Assembly (NCBI RefSeq): GCF_026151165.2 | Contig: NZ_CP117849.1 | Span: 1,364,001-1,428,000 of the forward strand | Reading direction: 5' to 3' | From: Cryobacterium sp. SO2 | GTDB lineage: Bacteria; Actinomycetota; Actinomycetes; Actinomycetales; Microbacteriaceae | DNA length: 64,000 bases | In this document: piece after piece, positions 1 through 7,768 of the stretch | Position numbering within the stretch: the stretch's first letter is position 1 | Layout: each line of letters starts with the position of its first letter | The notes under the pieces: generated by a model | The model's input: only the letters and a program-made list of their open reading frames with translations | Databases searched by the model: none | Told to the model about the DNA's origin: nothing | Position numbers and translations under genes: made by a program

Positions 1-93
1 CGGGACAGGCCAGGTAGACGCGCGGTCTGCGGCGGGCACCGGCGGGCACCCGTTGGTGAGCTGTGCAGGCGATGCGCGGGTGCGGCGCCGTTT

Positions 94-442
94 CGCGGGT
101 GGCACGCCACCCGCGTAACGGCGTGTGACCCGCGCAGCGCGATTTTGCCCGAAATAGGCCTGGCGCGGTGCCCGCGTAACGGCGTGTGACCCGCGTAACG
201 CGGTGGACCAAGGGTGTGGGGGTGGCACGCCACCCGCGAAACGGCGTGTGACCCGCGCAGCGCGATTTTGCCCGAAATAGGCCTGGCGCGGTGACCGCGT
301 AACGGCGTGTGACCCGCGTAACGCGGTGGACCAAGGGTGCGGGGGTGGCGCGGTGCCCGCGAAACGGCGTGTGACCCGCGCAGCGCGGTGGAGCCCGGAT
401 GTGGGGGTGGCGCGGTGCCCGCGTAACGGCGTGTGACCCGGG
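94..442. repeat. Two-level GC-rich tandem repeat
   Basis: The core AACGGCGTGTGACCCG begins at 117, 178, 240, 301, 363 and 425, so six copies are spaced 61-62 bp apart. The DNA between cores alternates. Units at 117 and 240 carry GCGATTTTGCCCGAAA and a GCGCGGTG end. Units at 178 and 301 carry GTAACGCGGTGGACCAAG. This gives a higher-order period of about 123 bp. A perfect 10-bp inverted repeat (94-103 with 106-115, 2-nt loop) sits at the left edge and is partly repeated near 221-237. No reading frame in it looks like protein. Position 1-93 holds only a 10-bp direct repeat (GGCGGGCACC at 31-40 and 41-50) and no gene I can support. Function unknown. Confidence 0.85.
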
Positions 443-490
443 CGCCCGGCCCGGCCCGTCAGCGGCGGAACAGGGCCGGGCGGGCCGGGG

Positions 491-520
491 CAGAGCGGGG
501 CAGAGCGGGGCAGAGCGGGG
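491..520. repeat. Three tandem copies of a 10-bp unit
   Basis: CAGAGCGGGG occurs three times head to tail, ending 3 bp before the stop codon (524-526) of the minus-strand epimerase gene. It lies in that gene's 3' flank and is a candidate variable-number repeat. Confidence 0.85.
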
Positions 521-523
521 CGG

Positions 524-1408
524 CTAGCGCAGCATCCAGGTGACAGCTTCGGCGGCCGTGCGGTGGGTGAACCTGAACCCGTCGGCCTCCAGCTTGGCCG
601 AACTCACCCGCTGGTCGGCGAGCAGCAGCTGCCTGGCGGCATCCTGCAAGGCCAGGGTGAGCACCTTCTCCGGAACCGGAACGAGGAACGGCCGGCGCAG
701 CGCGACGGTGACGGCCTTGATCACATCGTTGGCGGTGGCCGGGGTGGGGCCGGTGAGGTTCACCGGGCCGCTCAGTGAGGAGGTGAGCAGGTGCACGATC
801 GCGGCGGCCTCGTCGTGCAGGCTCACCCACGGCCAGCTCTGCGTGCCGCGGCCGAGCGGGCCGCCGAGGCCAAGACGCACGATCGGCAGCAGCGGCTTCA
901 GGGCGCCGCCCTTGGCGAGCACCAGCCCGGTGCGCAGCAGCACGACCCTGGTGTTCTCGGGGGCCAGGCGTGCCTCAGCCTCCCAGGTGGTGACCACGGT
1001 GGCGAGGAAGTCGCTGCCGGGCGCGGACTCCTCGGTGAGCTCCTCGCCCGGCCGGTTGCCGTAGACCCCGACCGCTGACGCGTTGAGCAGCACGGCTGGC
1101 GGCGTGGCGGAGCGCCGCATCGCGTCGGTGAGGGTGCGGGTGGCCTGCACCCGCGACTCCATGATCTGGCGCCGGTAGGACGCGGTCCAGGGCAGGCGCC
1201 CGATCGAGGCTCCGGAGAGGTTGACCACGGTGTCGATGCCGTCGAAGACCGCGGGGTCCAGGCTCAGCGTCGCCGGATCCCACAGGATCTCGGCCGAGCT
1301 GCGCGTGGGGCGACGCACGAGGCGCACGACGGTGTGTCCTGCCGCCTCCAGCTGACGGCGCAACTCCGTGCCGACCAGCCCGGAGGCTCCGGAAATGAGT
1401 ACTCGCAT
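524..1408 (-). CDS. TIGR01777 family epimerase (SDR/NAD-dependent epimerase superfamily)
   Basis: The protein has 294 aa, the usual length for the TIGR01777/YfcH group of extended short-chain dehydrogenases. A Rossmann fold opens with GASGLVG at residues 7-13, followed by VVNLSGASI near 61-69 and SAVGVYG near 111-117, both typical of this family. The C-terminal 50 residues resemble the DUF1731 domain (QLLLADQRVSS). The family is predicted to bind NAD(P); its substrate is unknown in most bacteria. The ATG at 1408 lies 19 nt after the stop of the OsmC gene, so the two are probably co-transcribed. Family assignment is secure; the reaction is not known. Confidence 0.85.
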   Translation of the reverse strand: MRVLISGASGLVGTELRRQLEAAGHTVVRLVRRPTRSSAEILWDPATLSLDPAVFDGIDTVVNLSGASIGRLPWTASYRRQIMESRVQATRTLTDAMRRSATPPAVLLNASAVGVYGNRPGEELTEESAPGSDFLATVVTTWEAEARLAPENTRVVLLRTGLVLAKGGALKPLLPIVRLGLGGPLGRGTQSWPWVSLHDEAAAIVHLLTSSLSGPVNLTGPTPATANDVIKAVTVALRRPFLVPVPEKVLTLALQDAARQLLLADQRVSSAKLEADGFRFTHRTAAEAVTWMLR

Positions 1409-1427
1409 GACGATGTCCGGCTGCCGC

Positions 1428-1853
1428 TTAGGCCAGCTCGGCTTCGATGGTGATCGGGATCCCGGTCAGGGCCTGCGAGATCGGGCAGTTCACCTTCGCA
1501 TCCTGCGCGAACGCCTCGAACTCGTCCTCGGTGATCCCCGGCACGCTGGCGCTCACGAGCAGGTGGCTGCCGGTGACGCCGGTTCCGGCGACGAAGGTGA
1601 CGGCCGCGGTGGTCTGGATGCTGGTGGGCGTGTGGCCGGCACCGGCGAGGATGTTTGCGAGTGCCATCGAGAAGCAGGAGGCGTGGGCGGCGCCCAGCAG
1701 TTCCTCGGGGTTGGTCGTGTTCGCGGTGCCTTCGGCCCTGGCCTTCCAGTTCACCGGGAACGACCCGGCGTGGGAGGAATCGAGCGTGACGGTGCCGGAC
1801 CCGGCCATCAGGTCGCCGGTCCATACGGTGGTTGCTTCGCTGGTCAGGGCCAT
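1428..1853 (-). CDS. osmC: OsmC family peroxiredoxin
   Basis: This 141-aa protein is a full-length OsmC/Ohr-family thiol peroxidase, a cytoplasmic enzyme that reduces organic hydroperoxides. The two redox cysteines are at about residue 60 (AAHASCFSM) and 123 (NCPISQAL), and the NPEELLGAAH signature precedes the first. I chose ATG 1853 because AGGAGG lies 7 nt upstream; a longer in-frame start exists at 1880 but has no such site. The gene is followed closely by the epimerase gene and preceded, after 108 nt, by the DUF4395 and thioredoxin-like genes, suggesting a thiol-related neighbourhood. A second OsmC paralogue lies at 56276-56740 beside an OhrR-type regulator. OsmC and Ohr subfamilies are hard to separate by eye; OsmC is the better fit here. 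Confidence 0.88.
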   Translation of the reverse strand: MALTSEATTVWTGDLMAGSGTVTLDSSHAGSFPVNWKARAEGTANTTNPEELLGAAHASCFSMALANILAGAGHTPTSIQTTAAVTFVAGTGVTGSHLLVSASVPGITEDEFEAFAQDAKVNCPISQALTGIPITIEAELA

Positions 1854-1881
1854 GGTGTTACCTCCTGGAAAGTGGATCACC

Positions 1882-1887
1882 AGCCTA
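1882..1887 (-). promoter_or_regulatory. Candidate -10 box of osmC, with a nearby palindrome
   Basis: On the minus strand the sequence reads TAGGCT about 28 nt before the ATG at 1853, leaving a short leader that contains the AGGAGG site. About 25 nt further upstream (1912-1921) is the perfect palindrome GGGAATTCCC, next to a 5-bp inverted repeat (1920-1924 with 1931-1935). These could be regulator sites; this is inference only. Confidence 0.4.
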
Positions 1888-1961
1888 ACCGGCAGGCCTG
1901 GATCGCTCCCAGGGAATTCCCTGCCGATACGCAGGGGAGCGTACCAGCGGGTAGGTCGACG

Positions 1962-2447
1962 CTAGACCGAGGCCGGCCCGCGGCCGATGATGCGCGCCCG
2001 AACAAGAAGCAGGTACAGCTGGCAGCCCAGGCAGTAGTCGAACACCGCGTTGAGGAACGCCGCCACGAACGCTGCCGCGGCGGCGATGGGCACGCCGGCC
2101 GGCACCCCCGCCAGTCCGAGCACGACGCCGGCGAGGGCGACGACGAGGCCGATGCCCTGCGCGAAGGTGGGCGGCGCCGGGTCCTCGAGCGCCGCCGGCG
2201 CGCCGAGCCGCGGGCGCACCAGGGTCTTGTAAAGCAGCCCGTACGGATGCCGGGCGACGCCCGCGAAGGTTCCCCAGGCGAAGACGACCGTCTGCAGGGC
2301 GAGCAGGGCCAGCGCGGCACCGGATGCACCCACGAGCGCGAGGAAGATCACCACGAGCAGCACAACGGCGGTGATCGAGGCACCGAAGCGGGGGCCGCGC
2401 GGGTCGATTCCGGCCGGCTTCCGGGCGGGGGCGGGCTGCTGGGTCAT
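1962..2447 (-). CDS. DUF4395 family integral membrane protein
   Basis: The 161-aa protein has a basic N-terminus followed by four hydrophobic segments (about 24-44, 46-62, 97-117 and 119-138). It carries HPYG near 67-70 and a CxxC (Cys139 and Cys142, CLGC) at the end of the last segment, both features of the DUF4395 family, whose function is not established. It begins 32 nt after the stop of a thioredoxin-like gene. Because DUF4395 has a conserved CxxC next to a membrane helix and often accompanies thioredoxin-like proteins, a role in moving reducing equivalents or handling disulfides in the membrane is plausible, but that is inference. ATG 2447 is preferred over longer upstream frames because it begins just before the first hydrophobic segment. 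Confidence 0.8.
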   Translation of the reverse strand: MTQQPAPARKPAGIDPRGPRFGASITAVVLLVVIFLALVGASGAALALLALQTVVFAWGTFAGVARHPYGLLYKTLVRPRLGAPAALEDPAPPTFAQGIGLVVALAGVVLGLAGVPAGVPIAAAAAFVAAFLNAVFDYCLGCQLYLLLVRARIIGRGPASV

Positions 2448-2479
2448 CGGGGATCCTGATCTGTCGGTCGGCGGGAGGG

Positions 2480-2920
2480 TTAGACGGTGCGGGCGAGCTC
2501 GTCGAGATGGGCGACGAGCGTGGCCCGGTTCGGCACCCCGCCCACCCGGGCGCGCACCCGGCCGTCGGCATCGAGAACGAGCGTGGTGGGCGTCTGCAGG
2601 ATGTTGAACCGCTGGGACAGGTCGGCCCGGTGGGTGAGGTCCACGTCCAGGTGCTGCACGCCGGTGCGGGCATCCGCCACCTCGCGCAGCAGCACGGCCG
2701 TGCCGGGGCAGCGGGCACAGAATTCGGTGGAGAACTGCAGCAGCGTCGCCTGGTGTCCGAGCGGCTCCGAGCTGCCCAGCTGGGCCGCGGTCACCGGTTC
2801 GCATGCGTCGCGGCCCGAGCCCGCCGTGAGCCGGCCCTGTCGACGGCGCCAGAGCAGGCCGAGCCCGGTGGCGGCCGCGACCAGCAGCACGATCACGAGC
2901 AGGGCGGCGGCGGGATTCAT
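2480..2920 (-). CDS. Membrane-anchored thioredoxin-like protein
   Basis: This 146-aa protein has an N-terminal hydrophobic segment (about residues 4-24) followed by RRRQGR, then a thioredoxin-fold domain. The active-site pair is Cys68-x-x-Cys71 (CARC), and the cis-proline motif QTPTTLV is near 109-115. CARC differs from the classic CGPC, so its redox potential and partner may differ from those of housekeeping thioredoxin. The positive charges after the helix would place the catalytic domain in the cytoplasm by the positive-inside rule; an external location is not excluded. It is the first gene of a probable minus-strand operon with the DUF4395 gene and lies divergent from dapA. Confidence 0.85.
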   Translation of the reverse strand: MNPAAALLVIVLLVAAATGLGLLWRRRQGRLTAGSGRDACEPVTAAQLGSSEPLGHQATLLQFSTEFCARCPGTAVLLREVADARTGVQHLDVDLTHRADLSQRFNILQTPTTLVLDADGRVRARVGGVPNRATLVAHLDELARTV

Positions 2921-2927
2921 GCCAGCG

Positions 2928-2980
2928 AGATTACGCCCGGGCCGCCCGCCGAACCGGCGTGTGACGGCAGATTACGCCCG
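2928..2980. repeat. 12-bp direct repeat in the dapA/thioredoxin intergenic region
   Basis: AGATTACGCCCG occurs at 2928-2939 and 2969-2980. The DNA between includes CGGCGTGTGACGG, which resembles the core of the tandem repeat at 94-442. No gene is visible here. Confidence 0.7.
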
Positions 2981-3063
2981 CCGGCGACCCCGAGTGCGTT
3001 ACCGGACGCCCGGAAAAACGCGCGCGGAAGGCTGCGGGCGGCGCGGGAGGGCGCTCCAGACGA

Positions 3064-3069
3064 TAACCT
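3064..3069 (+). promoter_or_regulatory. -10 box of dapA (leaderless type)
   Basis: TAACCT ends 8 nt before the GTG at 3077, placing the expected transcription start at or next to the first base of the start codon. No Shine-Dalgarno site is visible. Confidence 0.55.
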
Positions 3070-3076
3070 GTAAAAC

Positions 3077-4054
3077 GTGTCTACTCCTTTCAACCCGTTC
3101 GGGCAGGTCCTCGTCGCCCTGGTGACACCATTCACGGCAGACGGAGAGGTCGACTGGGCCGGCGTCGAGAAGCACATCGACGACGTCATCACCGCCGGAG
3201 CGGACGGCATCGTCGTCACCGGCACCACCGGCGAAACCTCCACCCTCACCGACCCGGAGAAGCTCCGGCTCGTCGAGGTGGGCAAAGACGTCGCGGCCGG
3301 CCGGGCCAAGATCATCACCGGCGGCGGGTCCAACGAGACCGCCCACGCCATGCAGCTGGCCAGGCAGAGCGAGAAGGCCGGCGCCGACGGCAACATGATC
3401 GTCACGCCGTACTACAACAAGCCCACCCAGGCGGGTGTGCTCACGCACTTCCGCATGATCGCGGATGCCACCGACCTGCCGGTCATCCTGTACGACATCC
3501 CGGGGCGCACGGGCATCCCGATCATGTACGAGACCATCCTGCGGGCGGCGAAGCACCCGAACATCCTCGCGGTCAAGGACGCCAAGGGCGACCTCGCGCA
3601 GGTGAGCCGGGTGCTCAACCAGACCGACCTGCTCTACTTCTCCGGCGACGACCCCAATGTGCTGCCGCACCTGTCGATCGGCGCCACAGGCTTGATCGGC
3701 GTCACCGCGAACATTGCCGCGACGCCGTACCGCCAGATGGTGGATGCCGTCAACGCCGGCGACCTCAAGACGGCCACGTTGGCGCACCAGCAGCTCGAAC
3801 CGCTCGTGCGCGCCGTGATGACCCACGTGCCCGGCACCGTCGCGGCCAAGTACATCCTGCACGGGCTGGGCCGCATCGGCAGCCCCCGCGTGCGCCTGCC
3901 TCTCGTCGGCCCCGAGGAATCCGAGGCCGCCATGATCGAAGACGAAATCGACCTCGTCCGCAACATCCCCGGTGTCGACTTCACCAACTTCCGGCCCGAC
4001 CGCAATGCCGCCGCAGGTGGCGCGCTGCCCAAGGTCGCCGGAACCACACGCTAA
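3077..4054 (+). CDS. dapA: 4-hydroxy-tetrahydrodipicolinate synthase
   Basis: DapA condenses pyruvate with aspartate semialdehyde at the start of the diaminopimelate/lysine branch, supplying peptidoglycan cross-links and lysine. The 325-aa protein has TGTTGE (48-53), YYNKP (112-116), the catalytic Tyr139 in YDIPGRTG and the Schiff-base Lys167 in AVKDAKGD, so it should be active. The GTG start at 3077 is preferred because a -10 box lies exactly where a leaderless transcript would begin. The RNase J gene follows after 58 nt, the dapA-rnj order common in actinobacteria. dapF at 18732 belongs to the same pathway. Confidence 0.96.
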   Translation: MSTPFNPFGQVLVALVTPFTADGEVDWAGVEKHIDDVITAGADGIVVTGTTGETSTLTDPEKLRLVEVGKDVAAGRAKIITGGGSNETAHAMQLARQSEKAGADGNMIVTPYYNKPTQAGVLTHFRMIADATDLPVILYDIPGRTGIPIMYETILRAAKHPNILAVKDAKGDLAQVSRVLNQTDLLYFSGDDPNVLPHLSIGATGLIGVTANIAATPYRQMVDAVNAGDLKTATLAHQQLEPLVRAVMTHVPGTVAAKYILHGLGRIGSPRVRLPLVGPEESEAAMIEDEIDLVRNIPGVDFTNFRPDRNAAAGGALPKVAGTTR

Positions 4055-4112
4055 AAGCAACACGAACGCACCACAAACTCCAGCACCACCAACTCCACAT
4101 ATAGGAGGGCTT

Positions 4113-5789
4113 ATGCCCAACGACGTATACGCACCGCCCGCGCTCCCCAAGGGGACTCTCCGCGTCACGCCCATCGGCGGACTCGGCGAAATCGGCCGGA
4201 ACATGACCACCTTCGAGATCAACGGCAAAATCCTGATCGTCGACTGCGGCGTGCTGTTCCCCGAGGAGCACCAGCCCGGTGTCGACCTGATCCTGCCGGA
4301 CTTCACGCCGATCAAGGACCGCCTCAAGGACATCGTCGGTGTTGTGCTCACGCACGGCCACGAAGACCACATCGGCGCGGTTCCCTACCTGCTCAAGCTG
4401 CGCCAGGACATCCCGCTGATCGGCTCCGGCCTGACGCTGGCGTTCATCGAGGCCAAGCTCAAAGAACACCGCATCACCCCCTACACCTTGCAGGTGAAGG
4501 AAGGCCAGAAGGAACGCCTCGGCCCGTTCAACCTCGAGTTCGTCGCGGTCAACCACTCGATCCCCGACGCCCTCGCCGTGGCCATCAAGACCGAGGGTGG
4601 CAGCGTGCTGCACACCGGTGACTTCAAGATGGACCAGCTGCCGCTGGACAACCGCATCACCGACCTGCGCGACTTCGCCCGTCTGGGCGTCGAAGGCATC
4701 GACCTGTTCCTGGTCGACTCCACCAACGCGGACGTTCCCGGCTTCACCCCGTCCGAACGCGCCATCGGCCCGGTCCTGGAAGACGTCATCGCCCGCGCCC
4801 CGCGCCGGGTCGTCATCGCCAGCTTCTCCAGCCACGTGCACCGCGTGCAGCAGGTTCTGGATGCCGCACACGCCAACGGCCGCCGCGTGGCCCTGCTCGG
4901 CCGCTCGATGGTGCGCAACATGACCATCGCCGCCGACCTCGGCTACCTCAAGGTGCCCGACGGTGTGCTCATCGACTTCAAGAAGGCCGGGAACATCCCG
5001 GACAACAAGATCGTCTACATGTCCACCGGTTCGCAGGGCGAGCCGATGGCTGTGCTCAGCCGCATCGTCAACATGGAGCACCAGATCGAGGTCGGCCCCG
5101 GCGACACCGTCATCCTGGCCTCCAGCCTGATCCCCGGCAACGAGAACGCGGTCTACCGCATCATCGACGGCCTCACCAAGCTCGGCGCCAACGTCGTGCA
5201 CAAGGGCAACGCCAAGGTGCACGTCTCCGGACACGCCGCCGCCGGCGAGCTGCTCTACGTGTACAACGTGCTGCGCCCGAAGAACGTGCTGCCCGTGCAC
5301 GGCGAGTACCGCCACCTGGTGGCCAACGCCAAGCTCGCGGTGCAGAGCGGTGTGCCGGTCGAGAACGCGATCTTGGCCGAGGACGGCACCGTCCTCGACC
5401 TGCGCAACGGCGTCGTGAAGAAGGTCGGCCAGCTCGACCTCGGCTACGTCTACGTCGACGGCTCCACCGTGGGCGAGATCACCGAAGCCGACCTCACCGA
5501 CCGCCGCACCCTGGCCGAAGAGGGCTTCATCTCGATCATCGTCGTGGTCGACAAGTCCACCGGCAAGATCATCACCGGCCCGGAGATCCACGCCAAGGGC
5601 TTCGCCGAAGACGATTCGGTCTTCGACTCCGTGCGGCCCAAGATCGAGGCCGCGCTGGCCGAGGCCGCCCAGAGCGGCAGCCACGACACCTACGCGCTCA
5701 CGCAGGTCGTGCGCCGCACCGTCGGCCGCTGGGTGCAGGCGTCGTTCCGCCGCCGCCCGATGATCGTCCCGATGATCATCGAGGCGTAA
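4113..5789 (+). CDS. rnj: Ribonuclease J
   Basis: RNase J is a metallo-beta-lactamase/beta-CASP ribonuclease with 5'-exonuclease and endonuclease activity in rRNA maturation and mRNA decay. The 558-aa product has the metal-binding HGHEDH at 81-86, HTGDFKMD near 195-202 and the late VHGEYRH motif near residue 395, so all catalytic elements are present. ATG 4113 is preferred because AGGAGG lies 7 nt upstream; reading from further upstream would overlap dapA. It probably shares dapA transcripts but has its own ribosome binding site. A strong hairpin follows the stop codon. Confidence 0.95.
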   Translation: MPNDVYAPPALPKGTLRVTPIGGLGEIGRNMTTFEINGKILIVDCGVLFPEEHQPGVDLILPDFTPIKDRLKDIVGVVLTHGHEDHIGAVPYLLKLRQDIPLIGSGLTLAFIEAKLKEHRITPYTLQVKEGQKERLGPFNLEFVAVNHSIPDALAVAIKTEGGSVLHTGDFKMDQLPLDNRITDLRDFARLGVEGIDLFLVDSTNADVPGFTPSERAIGPVLEDVIARAPRRVVIASFSSHVHRVQQVLDAAHANGRRVALLGRSMVRNMTIAADLGYLKVPDGVLIDFKKAGNIPDNKIVYMSTGSQGEPMAVLSRIVNMEHQIEVGPGDTVILASSLIPGNENAVYRIIDGLTKLGANVVHKGNAKVHVSGHAAAGELLYVYNVLRPKNVLPVHGEYRHLVANAKLAVQSGVPVENAILAEDGTVLDLRNGVVKKVGQLDLGYVYVDGSTVGEITEADLTDRRTLAEEGFISIIVVVDKSTGKIITGPEIHAKGFAEDDSVFDSVRPKIEAALAEAAQSGSHDTYALTQVVRRTVGRWVQASFRRRPMIVPMIIEA

Positions 5790-5812
5790 CCGAACGCGTC
5801 AACCGCACCATC

Positions 5813-5850
5813 CGCCAACCCCCGGCCGCCCTCGGCGCCGGGGGTTGGCG
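5813..5850 (+). terminator. Terminator hairpin after rnj
   Basis: A perfect 14-bp stem (CGCCAACCCCCGGC, 5813-5826, with 5837-5850) encloses a 10-nt loop 24 nt after the rnj stop. The downstream tract TGTGTCT is only moderately U-rich, as is usual in GC-rich actinobacteria. Confidence 0.8.
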
Positions 5851-5903
5851 TGTGTCTGGGCCTGTCGTCGGACCCCGCCGAAGTGGGGGTCATCCTTCAG
5901 GAG

Positions 5904-5917
5904 GATTTTGCCCGAAA
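5904..5917. repeat. Dispersed 14-mer GATTTTGCCCGAAA
   Basis: The same 14-mer occurs at 141-154 and 264-277 inside the left-edge tandem repeat. Here it stands alone between rnj and the efflux operon. Confidence 0.7.
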
Positions 5918-5984
5918 GCGGCCCCGACGGGCCTGAACTGCCCCTAGGCTCGAGCCAGCCGTCACCGGAGAGGTGCGACCGAGC

Positions 5985-7037
5985 ATGGGGGAATCAGTGA
6001 ATGTGATGCGCAAATGGGTCTTTCCGATCCTCCGTTTGCTGGTGGTGGCCGCGATCGCCGTCGCCCTGGTGAAACTGGCGTTCTTCGCCGACACCGCTGA
6101 GGCCCTCGACCCGGCCCAGCCCACCGGGCAGATCGTGGAACCGCAGGTGCCGGTGGCCCTGGGCACCATCACCAACGACGTCACCCTGCCGGGAACCGTG
6201 TCCGCCGACGCCGCGGTGCCGGTCAAGGCCGTGGCCATCGGCACCGTCGACGAGCTCTTCTTCGCCCCCGGCCAGACCGTCACGGCGGGCGACAAGCTCT
6301 ACGACATCAAGGTGGAGACCGTGCTCGACCCCGTCGAGACCACGGACGAGACCGGCCTGGTGACCATCACCCAGCCAAAGCCCGCGATCACCTTCGAGAA
6401 GGTCTTCGCGCCCGCCAGCGGCGTGCTCAGCGCGCTCACCGTCATCCACGGCCAGTCCGTCGCCATCGGTGACGTCACCGGGCAGGTCGCCCCGCCCAGC
6501 TACTCCGTGAGCGGCTCGCTGAGCCCCGAACAGCAGTACCGGCTGGTCACCCAGCCCACCGAGGCGTCCATCACCATCACCAACGGGCCGGCCCCGTTCA
6601 CCTGCACCGGGCTGCGCATCAGCACCCCGCTGGCCGGGGCGGATGCCGACCCCACGGCCGGCGGCGCCGACACCGGGAGCGGGACTGCGGCATCCGGCAC
6701 CACCGTCAGCTGCGCCATCCCCGCCGAGGTCACCGTGTTCCCGGGCCTGGCCGCGCAGATCACCATCGCCGGCGGCAAGGCCGAGAACGTACTCGTCGTG
6801 CCCACCACCGCCGTCAAGGGCTCCGCCGAGACCGGCGTGGTCTGGTTCGTGCTGGAGGACGGCACCACCGAGGAGCGCCCGGTGACCCTGGGCATGAACG
6901 ACGGCACCTCGGTGCAGGTCGTCGAGGGACTCGCGGAGGGCGACCTGATCAACCAGTTCGTACCCGGCGCCGTCGCCCCGACCGACTGCCTGAACCCCGG
7001 CGAGATCTGCGCCGACACCGGAACGACACTCCATTGA
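5985..7037 (+). CDS. Periplasmic-adaptor-like (HlyD/MacA type) subunit of an ABC exporter
   Basis: The protein of about 350 aa has an N-terminal membrane anchor (IL RLLVVAAIAVALVKLAFF) followed by an extracytoplasmic domain. A split lipoyl/barrel-sandwich region is visible: GTVDELFFAPGQTV and APASGVLSALTVIHGQ are the two halves, as in HlyD/MacA adaptors. A disordered Gly/Thr/Ala-rich patch lies near residue 225. Its stop overlaps the start of the ATPase gene by 3-4 nt, so the three genes form one operon. In single-membrane bacteria such proteins contact the FtsX/MacB-type permease rather than an outer-membrane channel. The start is uncertain: ATG 5985 follows GGAGAGG at 5967-5973, but GTG 5973, GTG 5997 or ATG 6006 are also possible. 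Confidence 0.75.
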   Translation: MGESVNVMRKWVFPILRLLVVAAIAVALVKLAFFADTAEALDPAQPTGQIVEPQVPVALGTITNDVTLPGTVSADAAVPVKAVAIGTVDELFFAPGQTVTAGDKLYDIKVETVLDPVETTDETGLVTITQPKPAITFEKVFAPASGVLSALTVIHGQSVAIGDVTGQVAPPSYSVSGSLSPEQQYRLVTQPTEASITITNGPAPFTCTGLRISTPLAGADADPTAGGADTGSGTAASGTTVSCAIPAEVTVFPGLAAQITIAGGKAENVLVVPTTAVKGSAETGVVWFVLEDGTTEERPVTLGMNDGTSVQVVEGLAEGDLINQFVPGAVAPTDCLNPGEICADTGTTLH

Positions 7038-7768
7038 CGCTCCTACACCTGGCCGGCGTGACCCGCACGGTCGAACTCATCGACGGTCCGCCGCTGACGA
7101 TCCTCTCCGGCGTCGACCTCGACGTCGCCGTGGGGGACCGGGTCTCGGTCGTGGGCCGCAGCGGTTCGGGCAAGTCCACCCTGCTCAACCTGCTCGGGCT
7201 GCTCGACAACCCCACCTCCGGTGACCTCGAATTCGATGGCCGGCCGGTGAAGTCGTTCTCGTCCGCCGAGCGCGACCGGGTGCGCGGCCGCGACGTGGGC
7301 TTCATCTTCCAGCAGTTCAACCTGCTGCAGGGCCGCACGGCGCTGGAGAACGTGATGACGCCCCTGCTCTACGCCAACGGCAAGCAGTTCTGGCAGCGCG
7401 CCCGCATCGCCACCGAGATGCTCGAGCGGGTCGGACTCGGCCACAGGCTCGGGGCCATGCCCGACAAACTCTCCGGCGGCGAGCAGCAGCGCGTGGCCAT
7501 CGCCCGCTCGCTGGTGCGCGGCCCGCGGCTGATCCTGGCCGACGAGCCCACCGGCGCGCTCGACCTGGAGACCGGCGCCGACGTGATGGCCCTACTCGAC
7601 GAGGTCGCCACCGGCTCCGGCGCGGCCCTGATCACCATCACCCACGACCCCGCCATCGCCGCCCTCGCCACCAGGCACCTGCGCCTGGACCACGGCGTGC
7701 TCACGGCCGTCGGCGCGCTGGCCGCGCCCGCTCCGTTCGATGACCAGCTCGAGACGGTCCCGGCATGA
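7034..7768 (+). CDS. ABC transporter ATP-binding protein (MacB/LolD type)
   Basis: The 244-aa ATPase has Walker A GRSGSGKST (41-49), Q-loop FQQFN (92-96), signature LSGGEQQRV (146-154), Walker B LILADEPTG (166-174) and a switch His near 204. All motifs are intact. It starts with TTG overlapping the adaptor's stop codon (TTGA), which implies translational coupling. Its similarity to the MacB/LolD/FtsE-like group fits the permease that follows. The exported substrate cannot be inferred; candidates are peptides, antibiotics or lipids. Confidence 0.92.
   Translation: MTLLHLAGVTRTVELIDGPPLTILSGVDLDVAVGDRVSVVGRSGSGKSTLLNLLGLLDNPTSGDLEFDGRPVKSFSSAERDRVRGRDVGFIFQQFNLLQGRTALENVMTPLLYANGKQFWQRARIATEMLERVGLGHRLGAMPDKLSGGEQQRVAIARSLVRGPRLILADEPTGALDLETGADVMALLDEVATGSGAALITITHDPAIAALATRHLRLDHGVLTAVGALAAPAPFDDQLETVPA

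Noticed and set aside
94..442. CRISPR array at the left edge
   Set aside because: Repeat spacing is regular, but the spacers are copies of each other in two alternating types and no cas gene is present.
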